Shown one piece after another: positions 1 to 8,873 of a DNA stretch of 26,622 nt (its first letter is position 1; the number at the start of each line of letters is the position of its first letter). The translations under genes and the position numbers were made by a program. The stretch is taken from assembly GCA_038093975.1 (NCBI GenBank), contig JBBPTG010000307.1, positions 1-26,622 on the forward strand, in the 5' to 3' direction. The stretch is from Chalciporus piperatus. Taxonomy: Eukaryota; Basidiomycota; Agaricomycetes; Boletales; Boletaceae. The notes below the pieces were generated by a model, which was given only the letters and a program-made list of their open reading frames with translations, was not told where the DNA came from and searched no databases.

Positions 1-888
1 CTACATTTATCCGCTTTAAACACCATCGTGTGGCCACCCCCCAATCAGCTCCAATACGCCGGGCAGAAGATGAGCGTCATCAATAACCTCATGTCCGTTG
101 CGGACCTCATGTCGCTTCCCTATCCCCGAACGCGCCCCCTCAGACATGGCGACCCTATTCCCACCGACACCGTCCTGAAGCGGTCAAACAGCGACAGTGG
201 CCTGCATGTCCTACTTCCCGGAACGCCGAAGCAACGGACTTGGGCATACCTCCAGGCCCAGGCACCTGGTGGCGAACAATGGCTATCCCAGCAATATGTT
301 CCAACCCTGCAGCAAATCGGGGAGTGGAGGGTATTCATCCTGAACGGGACCATCGCCCAGATTATCTTCACCCACAGGCAAGGTGGAGGCACGTGGATGG
401 GGCAGGAGGCAAGGTCGTTTTACTCGCTACAGGAACTATGGCAAGTGATGAGATATTGGATTGGATGATGTTTGACCATCGCCGGGATTTGCAGGAATAT
501 GCTGACCGAGGCCAGAGAAAACGCCCAGAGTACAGGAGGGAGGATCAACCCATCGATATTCGGAACCGCTGACAATGGGGATATAGCCCATCGTGACCAG
601 GCCAAAGCCGAGTTCAAGGCGTTCGTCACGGAGGCATTGCGGCTACTTGTCATTACGGAGAAGCTCCAGTTCTCCTCTTCCTCCCTCGCCTTGTTCTGCA
701 GGATGGATGTTGGCGTGATGGAAAAGGATGGCGCGCTGTTCTACTTCGTCAACGAGGTCGAGAGGACCATGACCGCAAGCCTGTGGATGGACTGTATGAG
801 GGACGATACGTATGGGATGGTTGCGGACACATTTGGCATTCGGATGCATACATGGATCAATTCCTTTCTCTCCGCCCAGTCATTATAG
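1..888 (+). CDS. Hypothetical spliced gene, 5' partial, ATP-grasp-like C-terminus
   Basis: The frame is open from base 1, so the gene probably begins before the window. I propose exons <1-444 and 529-888, joined by an 84-nt intron with a GT donor at 445, a CTGAC branch-like site at 502-506 and a CAG acceptor ending at 528. Both boundaries are in phase 0, which joins two frames otherwise separated by a stop at 466-468. The product is about 268 aa. Motifs seen are GEWRVFILNG in exon 1, and RMDVGVM followed by FYFVNEVERT in exon 2. The second pair resembles the acidic metal-binding strand of ATP-grasp enzymes, but I see no complete fold. It looks like one of the uncharacterised Agaricomycete protein families. 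Function is unknown. The intron is inference; an alternative donor at 414 with an acceptor ending at 494 also keeps frame. Confidence 0.5.
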
Positions 889-937
889 ATCGTGTAGACG
901 CCTGTATCCTGTGATATCGAAGTTGAGATACAGTTTT

Positions 938-1700
938 CCTCTGATTGAACTTAGGGTGGGCGTCGAACATCCGTCGAACATGTGTCGAACACGTCGAACA
1001 TGTGTCGAACATCGTCGAACATGTGTCTACGATCTGTTTAACCTCATTGCATTGATGTACAACTGGTGTGGAACGTGTCTAATATTGTAGAATATGCCTC
1101 TAACATACACACCACCCCGTCGAACATGTGTCGAACATGTGTCGAACATCGTCGAACACGTCGAACATGTGTCTACAATCTGTTTAACCTCATTACATGT
1201 GTCTACAATCTGTTTAACCTCATTCCATCGATATACAGCTGACGTAGAACCTATCTAACACAGTAGAATATGCTTCTAACATACACACCACCCCGTCGAA
1301 CATGCGTCGAACATCGTCGAACATGTGTCTACGATCTATTTAACCTCATTACATTGATATACGACTGATGTAGAACAAATCTAATATTGTAGAATATGCC
1401 TCTAACATACACACCACCCCGTTGAACATGTCGAACATGCGTCGAACATCGTCGAACATGTCGAACACCCCGTCGAACATGTCGAACACCCCGTCGAACA
1501 TGCGTCGAACATCGTCGAACACGTCGAACATGTGTCTACAATCTGTTTAACCTCATTACATTGATATACAGCTGACGTAGAACATATCTAACACTGTAGA
1601 ATGTGCTTCTAACATACACACCCCGTCTAACATGTCGAACATGTTGAGTTTCCCTCTGATTGAACTTAGGGTGGGCGTCGAACATCCGTCGAACACGTCG
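938..1700. repeat. GTCGAACA minisatellite with higher-order repeat unit
   Basis: The tract is built of GTCGAACAT-type units separated by 0-2 bases, interrupted by a block of roughly 80 bp that begins GTGTCTACAATCTG and ends TAACATACACACC. Copies of that block begin near 1023, 1169, 1199 (a partial duplication), 1325 and 1531. Each is followed by a different number of short units. A direct repeat containing GATTGAACTTAGGGTGGG brackets the array near 942-960 and 1657-1674. Open frames across it on either strand only translate the repeat. No gene is seen here. Confidence 0.9.
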
Positions 1701-1748
1701 AACACCTGACTTCGGCCCAGATTGGGACAGCAGTTTGCGCCCGTGGGC

Positions 1749-1755
1749 TATATAT
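1749..1755 (+). promoter_or_regulatory. Possible TATA box for the ORF at 1820
   Basis: TATATAT lies about 65-70 bp upstream of the ATG at 1820, just beyond the end of the minisatellite. The position suits a short 5' UTR. There is no other support. Confidence 0.35.
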
Positions 1756-1819
1756 GGATGTACTATGTAAAGCGCACAAAGGGGCATCTCGATATAGATT
1801 GCGGTAAAGCCGATCAATC

Positions 1820-2479
1820 ATGCCGTCCACATTAGGAACCTCCGGCGCAATGAGCAGACATATATATATATTGGACAGTGGGATAACATCACCACAATCC
1901 CCGCACAACAGCATAATGAGGTCTTTCACGACGACGTCCACTATTAATGGGCAGGAGCTCTCATATGACATCTATGCTTCCGATATTCCACTACCACTCG
2001 ATGACAGTCATCATTTCTTCGTTGGCGATGTGCTGGTATCACCGGTCCCCAATAAGTCATCATCCACAATATCGATTTATTGCGAAGATGGGTGGCATAC
2101 GTGGAATTCGGCACACCATAGATCCATCGATTTCTTTGGTATTACCGCCTTCCCCGCACCCTGTCGACAGCAGGGGATACGCTACGTTGGAACACTACAA
2201 GACTACGAGGAGGCGACCGGGCAAGCCCCGCCGGACGTGGCCATCCTCTCCCGCTGCATTCGCAAGCTTGTTGGAATGGAGGACCTGCCCCCGGCATCGC
2301 GATCCCAGACCACGTATCCGGACGTCGTCGTTCCATCGAAGAGGCCACGCATATCTCCAGGGGCCAAGGAGGACTTGATTGCGGGCCCATCCAAAGGAAA
2401 GCGCTGCGAGGATGGCCAGGTGAGCTTTCCCTGCAAGGTCGGGAAGCATCTCACATCAGCAACACTGCAAAAAGTCTGA
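1820..2479 (+). CDS. Hypothetical protein, 3' end replaced by CAGT block
   Basis: This 219-aa frame starts at an ATG following a plausible TATA box. Visible stretches are FFVGDVLVSPVP, WHTWNSAHHRSIDFFGITAF and GIRYVGTLQDYEEA, followed by a basic/proline segment near residues 165-195. I do not recognise a named domain. The style resembles N-terminal halves of uncharacterised Agaricomycete proteins whose C-terminal halves look like the gene at 1-888, so this may be the start of a second copy of that family; this is a weak inference. The last 11 or so residues are encoded by the repeated block that starts near 2447, so the native 3' end has probably been lost. Confidence 0.4.
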   Translation: MPSTLGTSGAMSRHIYILDSGITSPQSPHNSIMRSFTTTSTINGQELSYDIYASDIPLPLDDSHHFFVGDVLVSPVPNKSSSTISIYCEDGWHTWNSAHHRSIDFFGITAFPAPCRQQGIRYVGTLQDYEEATGQAPPDVAILSRCIRKLVGMEDLPPASRSQTTYPDVVVPSKRPRISPGAKEDLIAGPSKGKRCEDGQVSFPCKVGKHLTSATLQKV

Positions 2480-2666
2480 AGTTACTGGAATGACTGGATC
2501 AGTTAAACCAGTACGCCAGTTGCTCAGTTGCCCAGTCATCCAGTCAGCCAGTCATTTCAGTAATCTCATTGGTTCATTAGCCCAGTCACTTCAGTAGACT
2601 CAGTAGCTCAGTAGCCCAGTGTTCCAGTCATCCAGTTATCTCAGTAGCCTAGTAGCCCAGTTTCCG
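2447..2666. repeat. CAGT-rich repeat block, left copy
   Basis: The block starts with a unique stretch (CACATCAGCAACACTGC near 2451) and then becomes a degenerate 8-10 bp repeat built on CCAGT/TCAGT. It is nearly identical to 16047-16270; by eye the differences are a few bases and one missing 10-bp unit. The shared part ends where the left copia LTR begins. The first 19 or so bases match part of a transposase exon in the right-hand copy. Confidence 0.9.
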
Positions 2667-2899
2667 AGCAAGACTGGTGTCATCCTAAGCCATAAGGCTA
2701 TGGACCTAAAATGACTACTGCGTAGGCATAGGAGTTTGTGCTCGCTCACCTGATTGCAACATTGTGGTTGTGGTTAAAGAGTTATATTAACTCAGATCGA
2801 CTGAGTGTGAATATATATGTGTACAGTGGTGATTACCTAATCAACTATCATATATAGAAACATAGTGAACTGTACATTATGAGCGTAATATGTTCAACA
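2667..2899 (-). repeat. copia-1 3' LTR
   Basis: About 233 bp, aligned over its length with 8067-8304. The inner terminus GTTCAACA is intact (2892-2899), but the outer terminus, expected to be TGTTGAAC, is degenerate. By eye it differs from its partner LTR at roughly 12-15% of positions, far more than the partner differs from the copia-2 LTR. Confidence 0.85.
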
Positions 2900-2911
2900 C
2901 TCCCCCATGCT
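2900..2911 (-). promoter_or_regulatory. copia-1 polypurine tract
   Basis: On the minus strand GCATGGGGGAG lies directly against the 3' LTR terminus. This is the expected plus-strand primer site of an LTR retroelement and it confirms the minus orientation. Confidence 0.8.
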
Positions 2912-2985
2912 TAGTGTACACTAGTATATGCGAGCATAGTAAGAATGTATATTCATGCACACAAACTAATCGGTGTGATGTATCA

Positions 2986-5900
2986 CTAAACCAAGGAGTG
3001 AACGGAACTTCTCGAATTTGATATAACCCAGATTCTTTGTAAAGATATCTGCAGGGTTTTCATTTCCTTCAATGTAGAAAAGTTCAATGTGCTTTCCTCG
3101 ATTGCATCACGAATTGTGTGATAAGCAATACATATATGTCTATGCTTTTTCTGATTGACAGGATTTTGCGATAAAAATATCGATCCTTGATTGTCGCCAC
3201 AGAGAGGAACGGGTTTGAGATTATATCCCAATTCACTCAGCATTTGCTTTACACCAATGATTTGGTTGCAGCAATTAGACAAAGCAATATATTCAGCTTC
3301 AGTGGTGCTGTTCGCTGTATTCTTCTGGAGATGCGAATTCCACATGAAAGCTGCATTCGCGAGTTTCAGGAAGTATCCTGTCTGCGAGCGTGAACGTTCT
3401 GGATCAGCTCCGAGATCAGAGTCAGAGAGTCCGATTAGACCAGAACCACTCTTTCCATCGTATACGAGAGCGTAGTCTCGTGTTCCCTTTAGGTACTTCA
3501 CGATATAGAGTGCTTTATCAAGATGCTCTTGAGTCGGATTTGCCAATTGTCTCGCAAGTTGAGTAACTGCGTAGGCTATGTCCGGGCGTGTGCCGAGCAT
3601 GATGTATAGTAGGGATCCGATGACCACTTGGAAACGCGTCCGTAACACAGGGTCAACATCTTGTGTGTTTTTGATCGGATAATATCCCTGAGGCAAAGGG
3701 GTGCGTGCTGGTTTTGCATCTTGCATACCGCAACATTCGACCACCTTATCAAGGTAATCGCATTGATCAACAAAGATCAAGCGTTTGGATCGGTCTCGAC
3801 GAATTCTCATGCGGAGAAATTCATTTGTCTCACCGAGATCGCGGCATTCCCATCGTTTCATAAACTTTGCTTTGAGTTGATCAATCTCAAGCTTGTTGGG
3901 ACCGCAAAAAAAGGCGTCATCCACATAAACAACGACATAGACTTTGCCGCGTGTGTAGACATAAATGCCTGCGTCTGAGTAAATCTTTTTAAAGCCTAGT
4001 TCTTCCATAGACTTCTTTAATTCGCGCCACCATGTAATACCAGCTTGTTTAAGGCCGTATAGTGCGCCTCGAAGTTTGAGAACTTTGCCGGCTAACTCAG
4101 GTGTGGCAAAACCTTCTGGAAATTCCATATAGATTTCTTCTTCCAGTGGACCATATAGATATGCGGAACGCACGTCTAGTCCAGTGATGTGCCAATCTTC
4201 TAGAGCGGCGAGTGCAAGCATCATTCGCACTGTCTCAAATTGGACAACTGGAGAGAAGATCTCATCATAATCAATTCCTTCGATCTGGGAAAATCCCTTC
4301 GCAACCAATCTGGCGCGTTTACGACCGTCGGTTTTGATGTCAAAGACCCATCGGTTTTTAATGACTTTCCGATTTTTAGGTCTGTCGACTACTTCATACA
4401 CTTTGCGTTCTTTGAGCATTTGCAATTCTTTCATGCATGCTTCACGCCAAAGCTTCTGTTCGTCGGATGGTAATCGCTGAATGTCTCTGAAAGACCATTC
4501 GCGTTGATTGGGTTTTTCCTCTGTGTCATTGATAGCTTTAGCACATAAATAACGTGCCAAGTTTACTCCCCCTTCCCGGGTTAGTCGTTCAATCTCCGTT
4601 TCCGAGTCTTCAGCTGATGCTGTTTCAGGAGCGGGTGGCTCAGGAGTTGATGGTAAACCACCGGGAATATTTGATACTTTGGAGGATGATTCTCCAGTGA
4701 GTTCCTTCCAGCGTGAGAGACGTTCCACTTCCTTTACGGTTTTAGTGGGGTGTTCGCGTTCGCCATAGACATTTCCAGGTCGAAGTGGGATCTTGCGATC
4801 ACGTTGTGGGCGCTCTCTGCGACTTGTACGGTCGCTTTGAGGTGGTAATGCTGGTGGAGCATTGTTCGTCGGTACACGACGAGGGGGTGTGACAGGTGCA
4901 GGAGGAATTTCTGCTTCTTCTTCGTCATCATCCGCTGATTCATCATCGCGGGGTATTTCCTCAGGCCGTTGAGGGGGTGGAACCCGTGGTTGCTCTGGGC
5001 GACGGGGGTTCTCATCCTCCGGATCACTATCAGGATGATTAGTGTCTCCATCCTCTTGATTAGCGTCTCCATCTTCTTGATTAGCGTCTCCATCTTCTTG
5101 ATGATGATGTCTTCGTCTCGGTAGGGATACAGCATGATGAGGTTTTGAATTTGGGCACTTCGGGAATAAATTCTCATCAAAAACTGCATGTGCAGACGTG
5201 TGGATGGAATTATTAGGTCGCAAAAATTGCATATTGGCTTCGTTCGTAGGAGAGACTCCCAGATAAACCATTAGCTGTGATTTTGGTTGCAACTTTCCAC
5301 CACGAGTGTCTTCGGGAAGATGCACATAGGCACCACATCCGAATACGCGAACGTGATTGAGAGATGAAATTTCGCCAGTTAGTAGCTCTAGTGGTGTTTT
5401 CCAATTCAGTCTCCTGTTAGGGATTCTGTTGTGGAGATACCGAGCATGTTGAACTGCGAATTCCCAGAATGATGATGGTAAGCAAGCGTGAAGACGCATC
5501 GCTTGTGCCTTGTCCATGAGCGTACGGATATGCCGTTTAGCTCTGCCGTTCTGCTGAGGAGTGTGTGGGGCGCTTTGATATATAAGAATACCTTCGTTTC
5601 GAAGCATTTCGTCAAAAGCCTTAGACTTATATTCTCCTCCAGCATCGGACATCCAGCCTTTTACTTGGCTTTTCCATTGCGTTTGGACCATTTTGATAAA
5701 TTGTCGAGTAGCAGGCAGTGCATCATTTTTGTTTCGCAACGGCTTGATCCAAGACATTGAAGTAAAATCATCATAAAAAACGATGATATATTTGTTCCTA
5801 TAGTACGATTCCGTTTCAAACGACTTGAGATCCGAGTGAACAAGTTCAAACGGTTCAGTAGCACGTCGTTGAGTAGGCGGGAATGCACGATTAGGTTGTT

Positions 5901-6258
5901 TGCCTAGTTGACATCCAGGACAAACATGATCATCCGCTGGTATTTCAACCGCAGGGAAATCCTTGAGGTGCTTCTTCGCTGCACGTATGACTTCTTTGGA
6001 AGCATGTCCTAAGCGACGATGTAGAACATCATAGTCTGTCGCATATAACTTCACAGTTGAAAATTGTTTGGTCTTGACCGCATCGGCACGTATAAAATAC
6101 ATTGTGGAGCCGGGATGCGAATGGAACTGAAGAATGGTAGCCTTTTTACGGGCGTGCCAAAAATCTATCAGTGTTCCGTTGCCAGCGGACTGTAGAGAGA
6201 TGTCTTGATCTTGGAGTAAAGTGCCCATAGAAATGAGCTTGATGTCCGTCGTGGGCAT
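2986..6258 (-). pseudogene. pol: copia-1 pol: integrase, reverse transcriptase, RNase H
   Basis: One 1090-codon frame. In order it shows an HHCC zinc finger (HRRLGH ... CPGCQLGK), an integrase core with Asp in VHSDLK and in SDAGGEY, an acidic/proline linker with three EDGDANQ-type repeats, reverse transcriptase with YVDD, and RNase H with SDSDLG and TEAEY. The third integrase catalytic residue is altered: spaced 35 residues after the second Asp, codon 241 (5536-5538) is AAA, giving NGRAKR where the family has NGxAER. Near 3093-3095 a base appears to be missing from an A run (minus strand). The frame that resumes there carries the usual family ending (ELFYIEGNENPADIF ... FEKFRSLLG), while the frame as read ends in unrelated residues. 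The true N-terminus is upstream: this frame is open past 6258 into the protease region. Confidence 0.9.
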
Positions 6259-6320
6259 ATAGATGGTAGGGGATAATCTGACGATAGATCCCTTGAAATT
6301 GACTAAGACAGTGCCTTGAC

Positions 6321-7214
6321 CTATGATAGGTGCTGGACCGTTGGCTGTTTTACATTGCCTAGGGACTTCAAATTCTTTGTATTCCGAAACATCGGCAATA
6401 TGTACTCTACATACTGCTGTGAATAAGACAGTTGTGAGTTGTCATCGCTAGGATGCGAGAGTGAAGAGACAGACCTTTCAGTCATATCATAGTCAAAGTC
6501 GAAGTATTCTCCCATGTCTGGGAAGACTTCTCCGATCCTCTCATCGAGTGGTTGCGACTCGACTTCATCATCGGCGTAAAAACGCTCAATGTAGTCGTCG
6601 ATATCGTATTCCTCCCCCAGAGAGACTATATCCTCTTCTGGTAGAGGCGCAACCGTCGTAATGAATGGCAGAGCGAAGGTGCCAGGGTCAATCTCACCGA
6701 ACGTAGACTGCCGACAATGTCCGGGTAAGCGGACAATGGGGTCATTCGTTGGTGGTGGTGATGGTGATGGAGACGGAGTCTCCGGCAAACGTGCTTCGAG
6801 ACGTTCGCGCAAGGTAAGACGACGAGGAGGTGGCGGAGCGAGAGGAGTGATGGGAACCTCGTCAGGGAGTTCCACGACAGATGCAAACGGGGTCGAAACG
6901 TCGACGCGCTCCATTAAATGGAGGCGCTTGTTGGGCCGTTCCTCAGACAATGTGTCTGAAGGTGGGTTTGCCACCTTATCGAGACGACGAAGCGTCTGGG
7001 GAGTAGGTGTGACCAGGATGCGGTGCGCGAGGTCTATGCTGCGCAGGGTCTGTGGAAATGCTGGTGGCCCGTAGTGGGTAGCACCAGAGGAGTGGGCGAG
7101 TTGACGAGGGTCGGTGGCGGGTGTGGTGTAGACGGTGGCTGCGGGGGCGACAACGATAGGAGGGGAGGTGAAGGAAGGATCTCGTCGAGGGTGAATGGAA
7201 GGGCGCCAGCCCAA
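6321..7214 (-). pseudogene. copia-1 central gag-pol frame
   Basis: This 297-codon frame matches copia-2 from about 26136 to the window end at nearly every residue, for example RQLAHSSGATHYGPP and LRERLEARLPETPSPSPSP. It is proline-rich and then acidic (YDIDDYIERFYADDE), and should join the protease. A frame change between about 6380 and 6450 separates it from pol. In the neighbouring frame a protease-like context is visible (CRVHIADVSEYKEF ... PIIGQGTVLV), but I cannot find the expected D-S/T-G triad before it. No CCHC zinc knuckle is seen. Confidence 0.75.
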
Positions 7215-7801
7215 GTGACGACGCGTGGAGTTCTTACCTCCGTTGCGCCCGTGCCCGTTATCTCAATCTCCGTAGTCGTGACGTCCTTCAACGAATCTCC
7301 GGACTTTGCGTTAAGCAACTGCAAGAAAGTCGACATGTAAGGAAGTACTTTCAGTTTCCTCAACGTCATAAGGATCTGCCAGCGATCCGAGAGAGGGAAC
7401 TTGTACTGGTCGAACTTCTGGAACGCGGTCCTGAGTTTCGAGAAAGTCCCAGCCGGGGACTCGTGAAGAGAGAACTTGATGTTCTCGAAGGTATCGTACT
7501 CGTCGTAAACATTGGCGAAGGTGGGATGGGAGAAGGCCTCCTTGAGGGCGTCCCAAAGGGCCTTGGCATTGTTCTCCTCCTCCCAGCGACGTTGGAGAGA
7601 AGCGTTGAGCTTCAGGTAAAGAGAACCGACTGCCTTCTCCGTGTTCTTGGACCAATCGTTGACATCCTCATCCTCTGTCTTCTGAGTCGTATAAAAAACT
7701 CCGATTGACATGAGGTAGGCGCGCATCTTGGGGGCCCAAGTAAGGTAGTTCGAGCCATTGAGCGTGGGGATGGAGGCGAAGGTCGAGCTGGAGGAAGACA
7801 T
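7034..7801 (-). pseudogene. gag: copia-1 gag, truncated by deletion
   Basis: The first ~200 residues carry the copia-type gag (UBN2-like) pattern: LNGSNYLTWAPKMRAYL at the start, then KALWDALKEAF, FENIKFSLHESPAGTFSKLR and FPLSDRWQILMTLRKL. The start ATG at 7799-7801 matches that of copia-2. After ALPFTLDEI (junction near 7180) about 300 bp found in copia-2 is absent, and the remaining codons are read in the wrong frame. The lost segment encodes the Gln-rich and Lys-rich, probably nucleic-acid-binding, C-terminus. Confidence 0.85.
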
Positions 7802-8051
7802 TTTGCAAGATGGATGGTAGTAGCGAATCTGAAGAATAACGCGTAAGTTTATCGTTCAATAAAGAATGAAAAAGCGCAGTCAGAGCTTCTGGATTCGTAC
7901 CGGCATAGCGACCCCATGGTCGCTTGCCTAAAGCGCAGAAGCTAGAGCGTGAAAACGCTTCTAGAACGCGGTGGTACAAGCACATGGATTCAGAGCGTGA
8001 AGACGCATCGTCATCCAGAGCGTTCAGATGATGTCAAGCACAAGTGTGCTG

Positions 8052-8066
8052 GCAGGGCTCATAACC
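8052..8066 (-). promoter_or_regulatory. copia-1 primer-binding site, half-tRNA type
   Basis: The plus-strand sequence GCAGGGCTCATAACC directly abuts the 5' LTR. It reads like the anticodon arm of eukaryotic initiator tRNA-Met (anticodon CAU within CTCATAA), so the minus-strand RNA would pair with an internal part of that tRNA. Drosophila copia and yeast Ty5 are known to prime from a cleaved initiator-tRNA half. Confidence 0.8.
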
Positions 8067-8304
8067 TGTTGAACTGGTGTCGTCTAAGCCATAAGGCTAT
8101 GGACTACCAGAGCAGCATACTGCGTAGACACAAAAGAAGTTTGTGCTCGCTCACCTGATTGCACTGTTGTGGTTGTGGTTAAAGAGTTGTATTAACTCAG
8201 ATCGACTGAGTTTGAATATATAAGTGTACAGTGGTGATTACCTAATCAACTATCGTTTATGGAAACGTAGTGAACTATACACTATGAGCGTAATACGTTC
8301 AACA
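8067..8304 (-). repeat. copia-1 5' LTR
   Basis: 238 bp with perfect 8-bp inverted ends TGTTGAAC/GTTCAACA. It is about 97% identical by eye to the copia-2 LTR at 24710-24948. A TATATA motif lies near 8216-8221 in the promoter half. Confidence 0.95.
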
Positions 8305-8564
8305 GTCGGAGCATCATCATTGGGCTGAGATTGACGAGGACTGGGTTCGGCATGACTTGGAGAGGGGATCTGAGGCTGCTTATGGTTTAGTAGATCGTCG
8401 AGGCGGTCAAGGAGTCGTTGGCGTTTGTTGTTTCGACCAGGGATAGTGACAAACTGCTGAGTTTTTCTGACCGCATTTCTGGCTTTACGAGGTGAACTGA
8501 AGTGTTGTCCAAGACCGCTAGAGGTACTGGGTAGGGCCACCCGCGTTCCAGACCGGGGTGCCAT
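8305..8564 (-). pseudogene. 5' fragment of a host gene cut by the copia LTR
   Basis: An ATG at 8562-8564 sits in a strong context (CACCATGG) and opens 86 or so basic, serine/proline-rich codons, such as KARNAVRKTQQFVTIPG and NNKRQRLLDRLDDLLNHK, that run into the LTR at 8304. The remainder is not found on the other side of the element. I do not recognise the family. The style recalls N-termini of KDZ-transposon-associated fungal proteins, but that is a guess. Confidence 0.45.
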
Positions 8565-8873
8565 GGTGGGAGAGAGACAGCGAGAAAGTGCAGCGGGACC
8601 TACACAATCCCAGAACCGCACGCTTGCCGCGAGGACGGTTTGCAGAGCCTCAAGAAGCGCTCCCAAAACGGTTCTGTGAAGCCCGAGGCAATGTGGTGAC
8701 GGCCTGCGGATATTGCAGATGCAGATTCTGGGCCTATTTGGTCACTTTCGCGTCGACAAGGAACCCCACCTAAATGGGGTCTAAAAGTTCCGAGATGAGG
8801 TGCCTAAGGTGGATCAGATGCAATCTGAATACACGAGGGATATCTGGGTAATATGTGGTACTATCAATACCAT

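Larger units (their letters stand above)
2667..8304 (-). mobile_element. Ty1/copia LTR retrotransposon (copia-1), decayed
   Basis: The element spans about 5.6 kb and reads on the minus strand: 5' LTR at 8067-8304, primer site, leader 7802-8051, gag from 7801, a central frame at 6321-7214, pol at 2986-6258, polypurine tract and 3' LTR at 2667-2899. The order integrase then reverse transcriptase then RNase H is the diagnostic Pseudoviridae (copia) order. It is non-functional as read: about 300 bp is missing from gag relative to copia-2, frames break near 7180, between about 6380 and 6450, and near 3094, and the integrase catalytic Glu is Lys. I find no target-site duplication; the flanks are the CAGT array on one side and a truncated gene on the other. 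Confidence 0.92.

Noticed and set aside
1349..1531. Open frame rich in MFD/VFD/VRR on the minus strand
   Set aside because: It is only the translation of the GTCGAACA minisatellite, with no start context or domain.
938..1700. Regular repeats suggesting a CRISPR array
   Set aside because: Spacers are not unique, units are 7-11 bp, and the surroundings are eukaryotic.
6355..6380. CCTAGGC near the copia-1 frame break, like the Ty1 +1 site CUU AGG C
   Set aside because: It is not in the upstream (gag) reading frame and lacks the slippery CUU codon; the break is better read as decay.
8046..8066. Initiator tRNA-like sequence as a tRNA gene
   Set aside because: Only the anticodon-arm portion is present, and it abuts the LTR as a primer site should.
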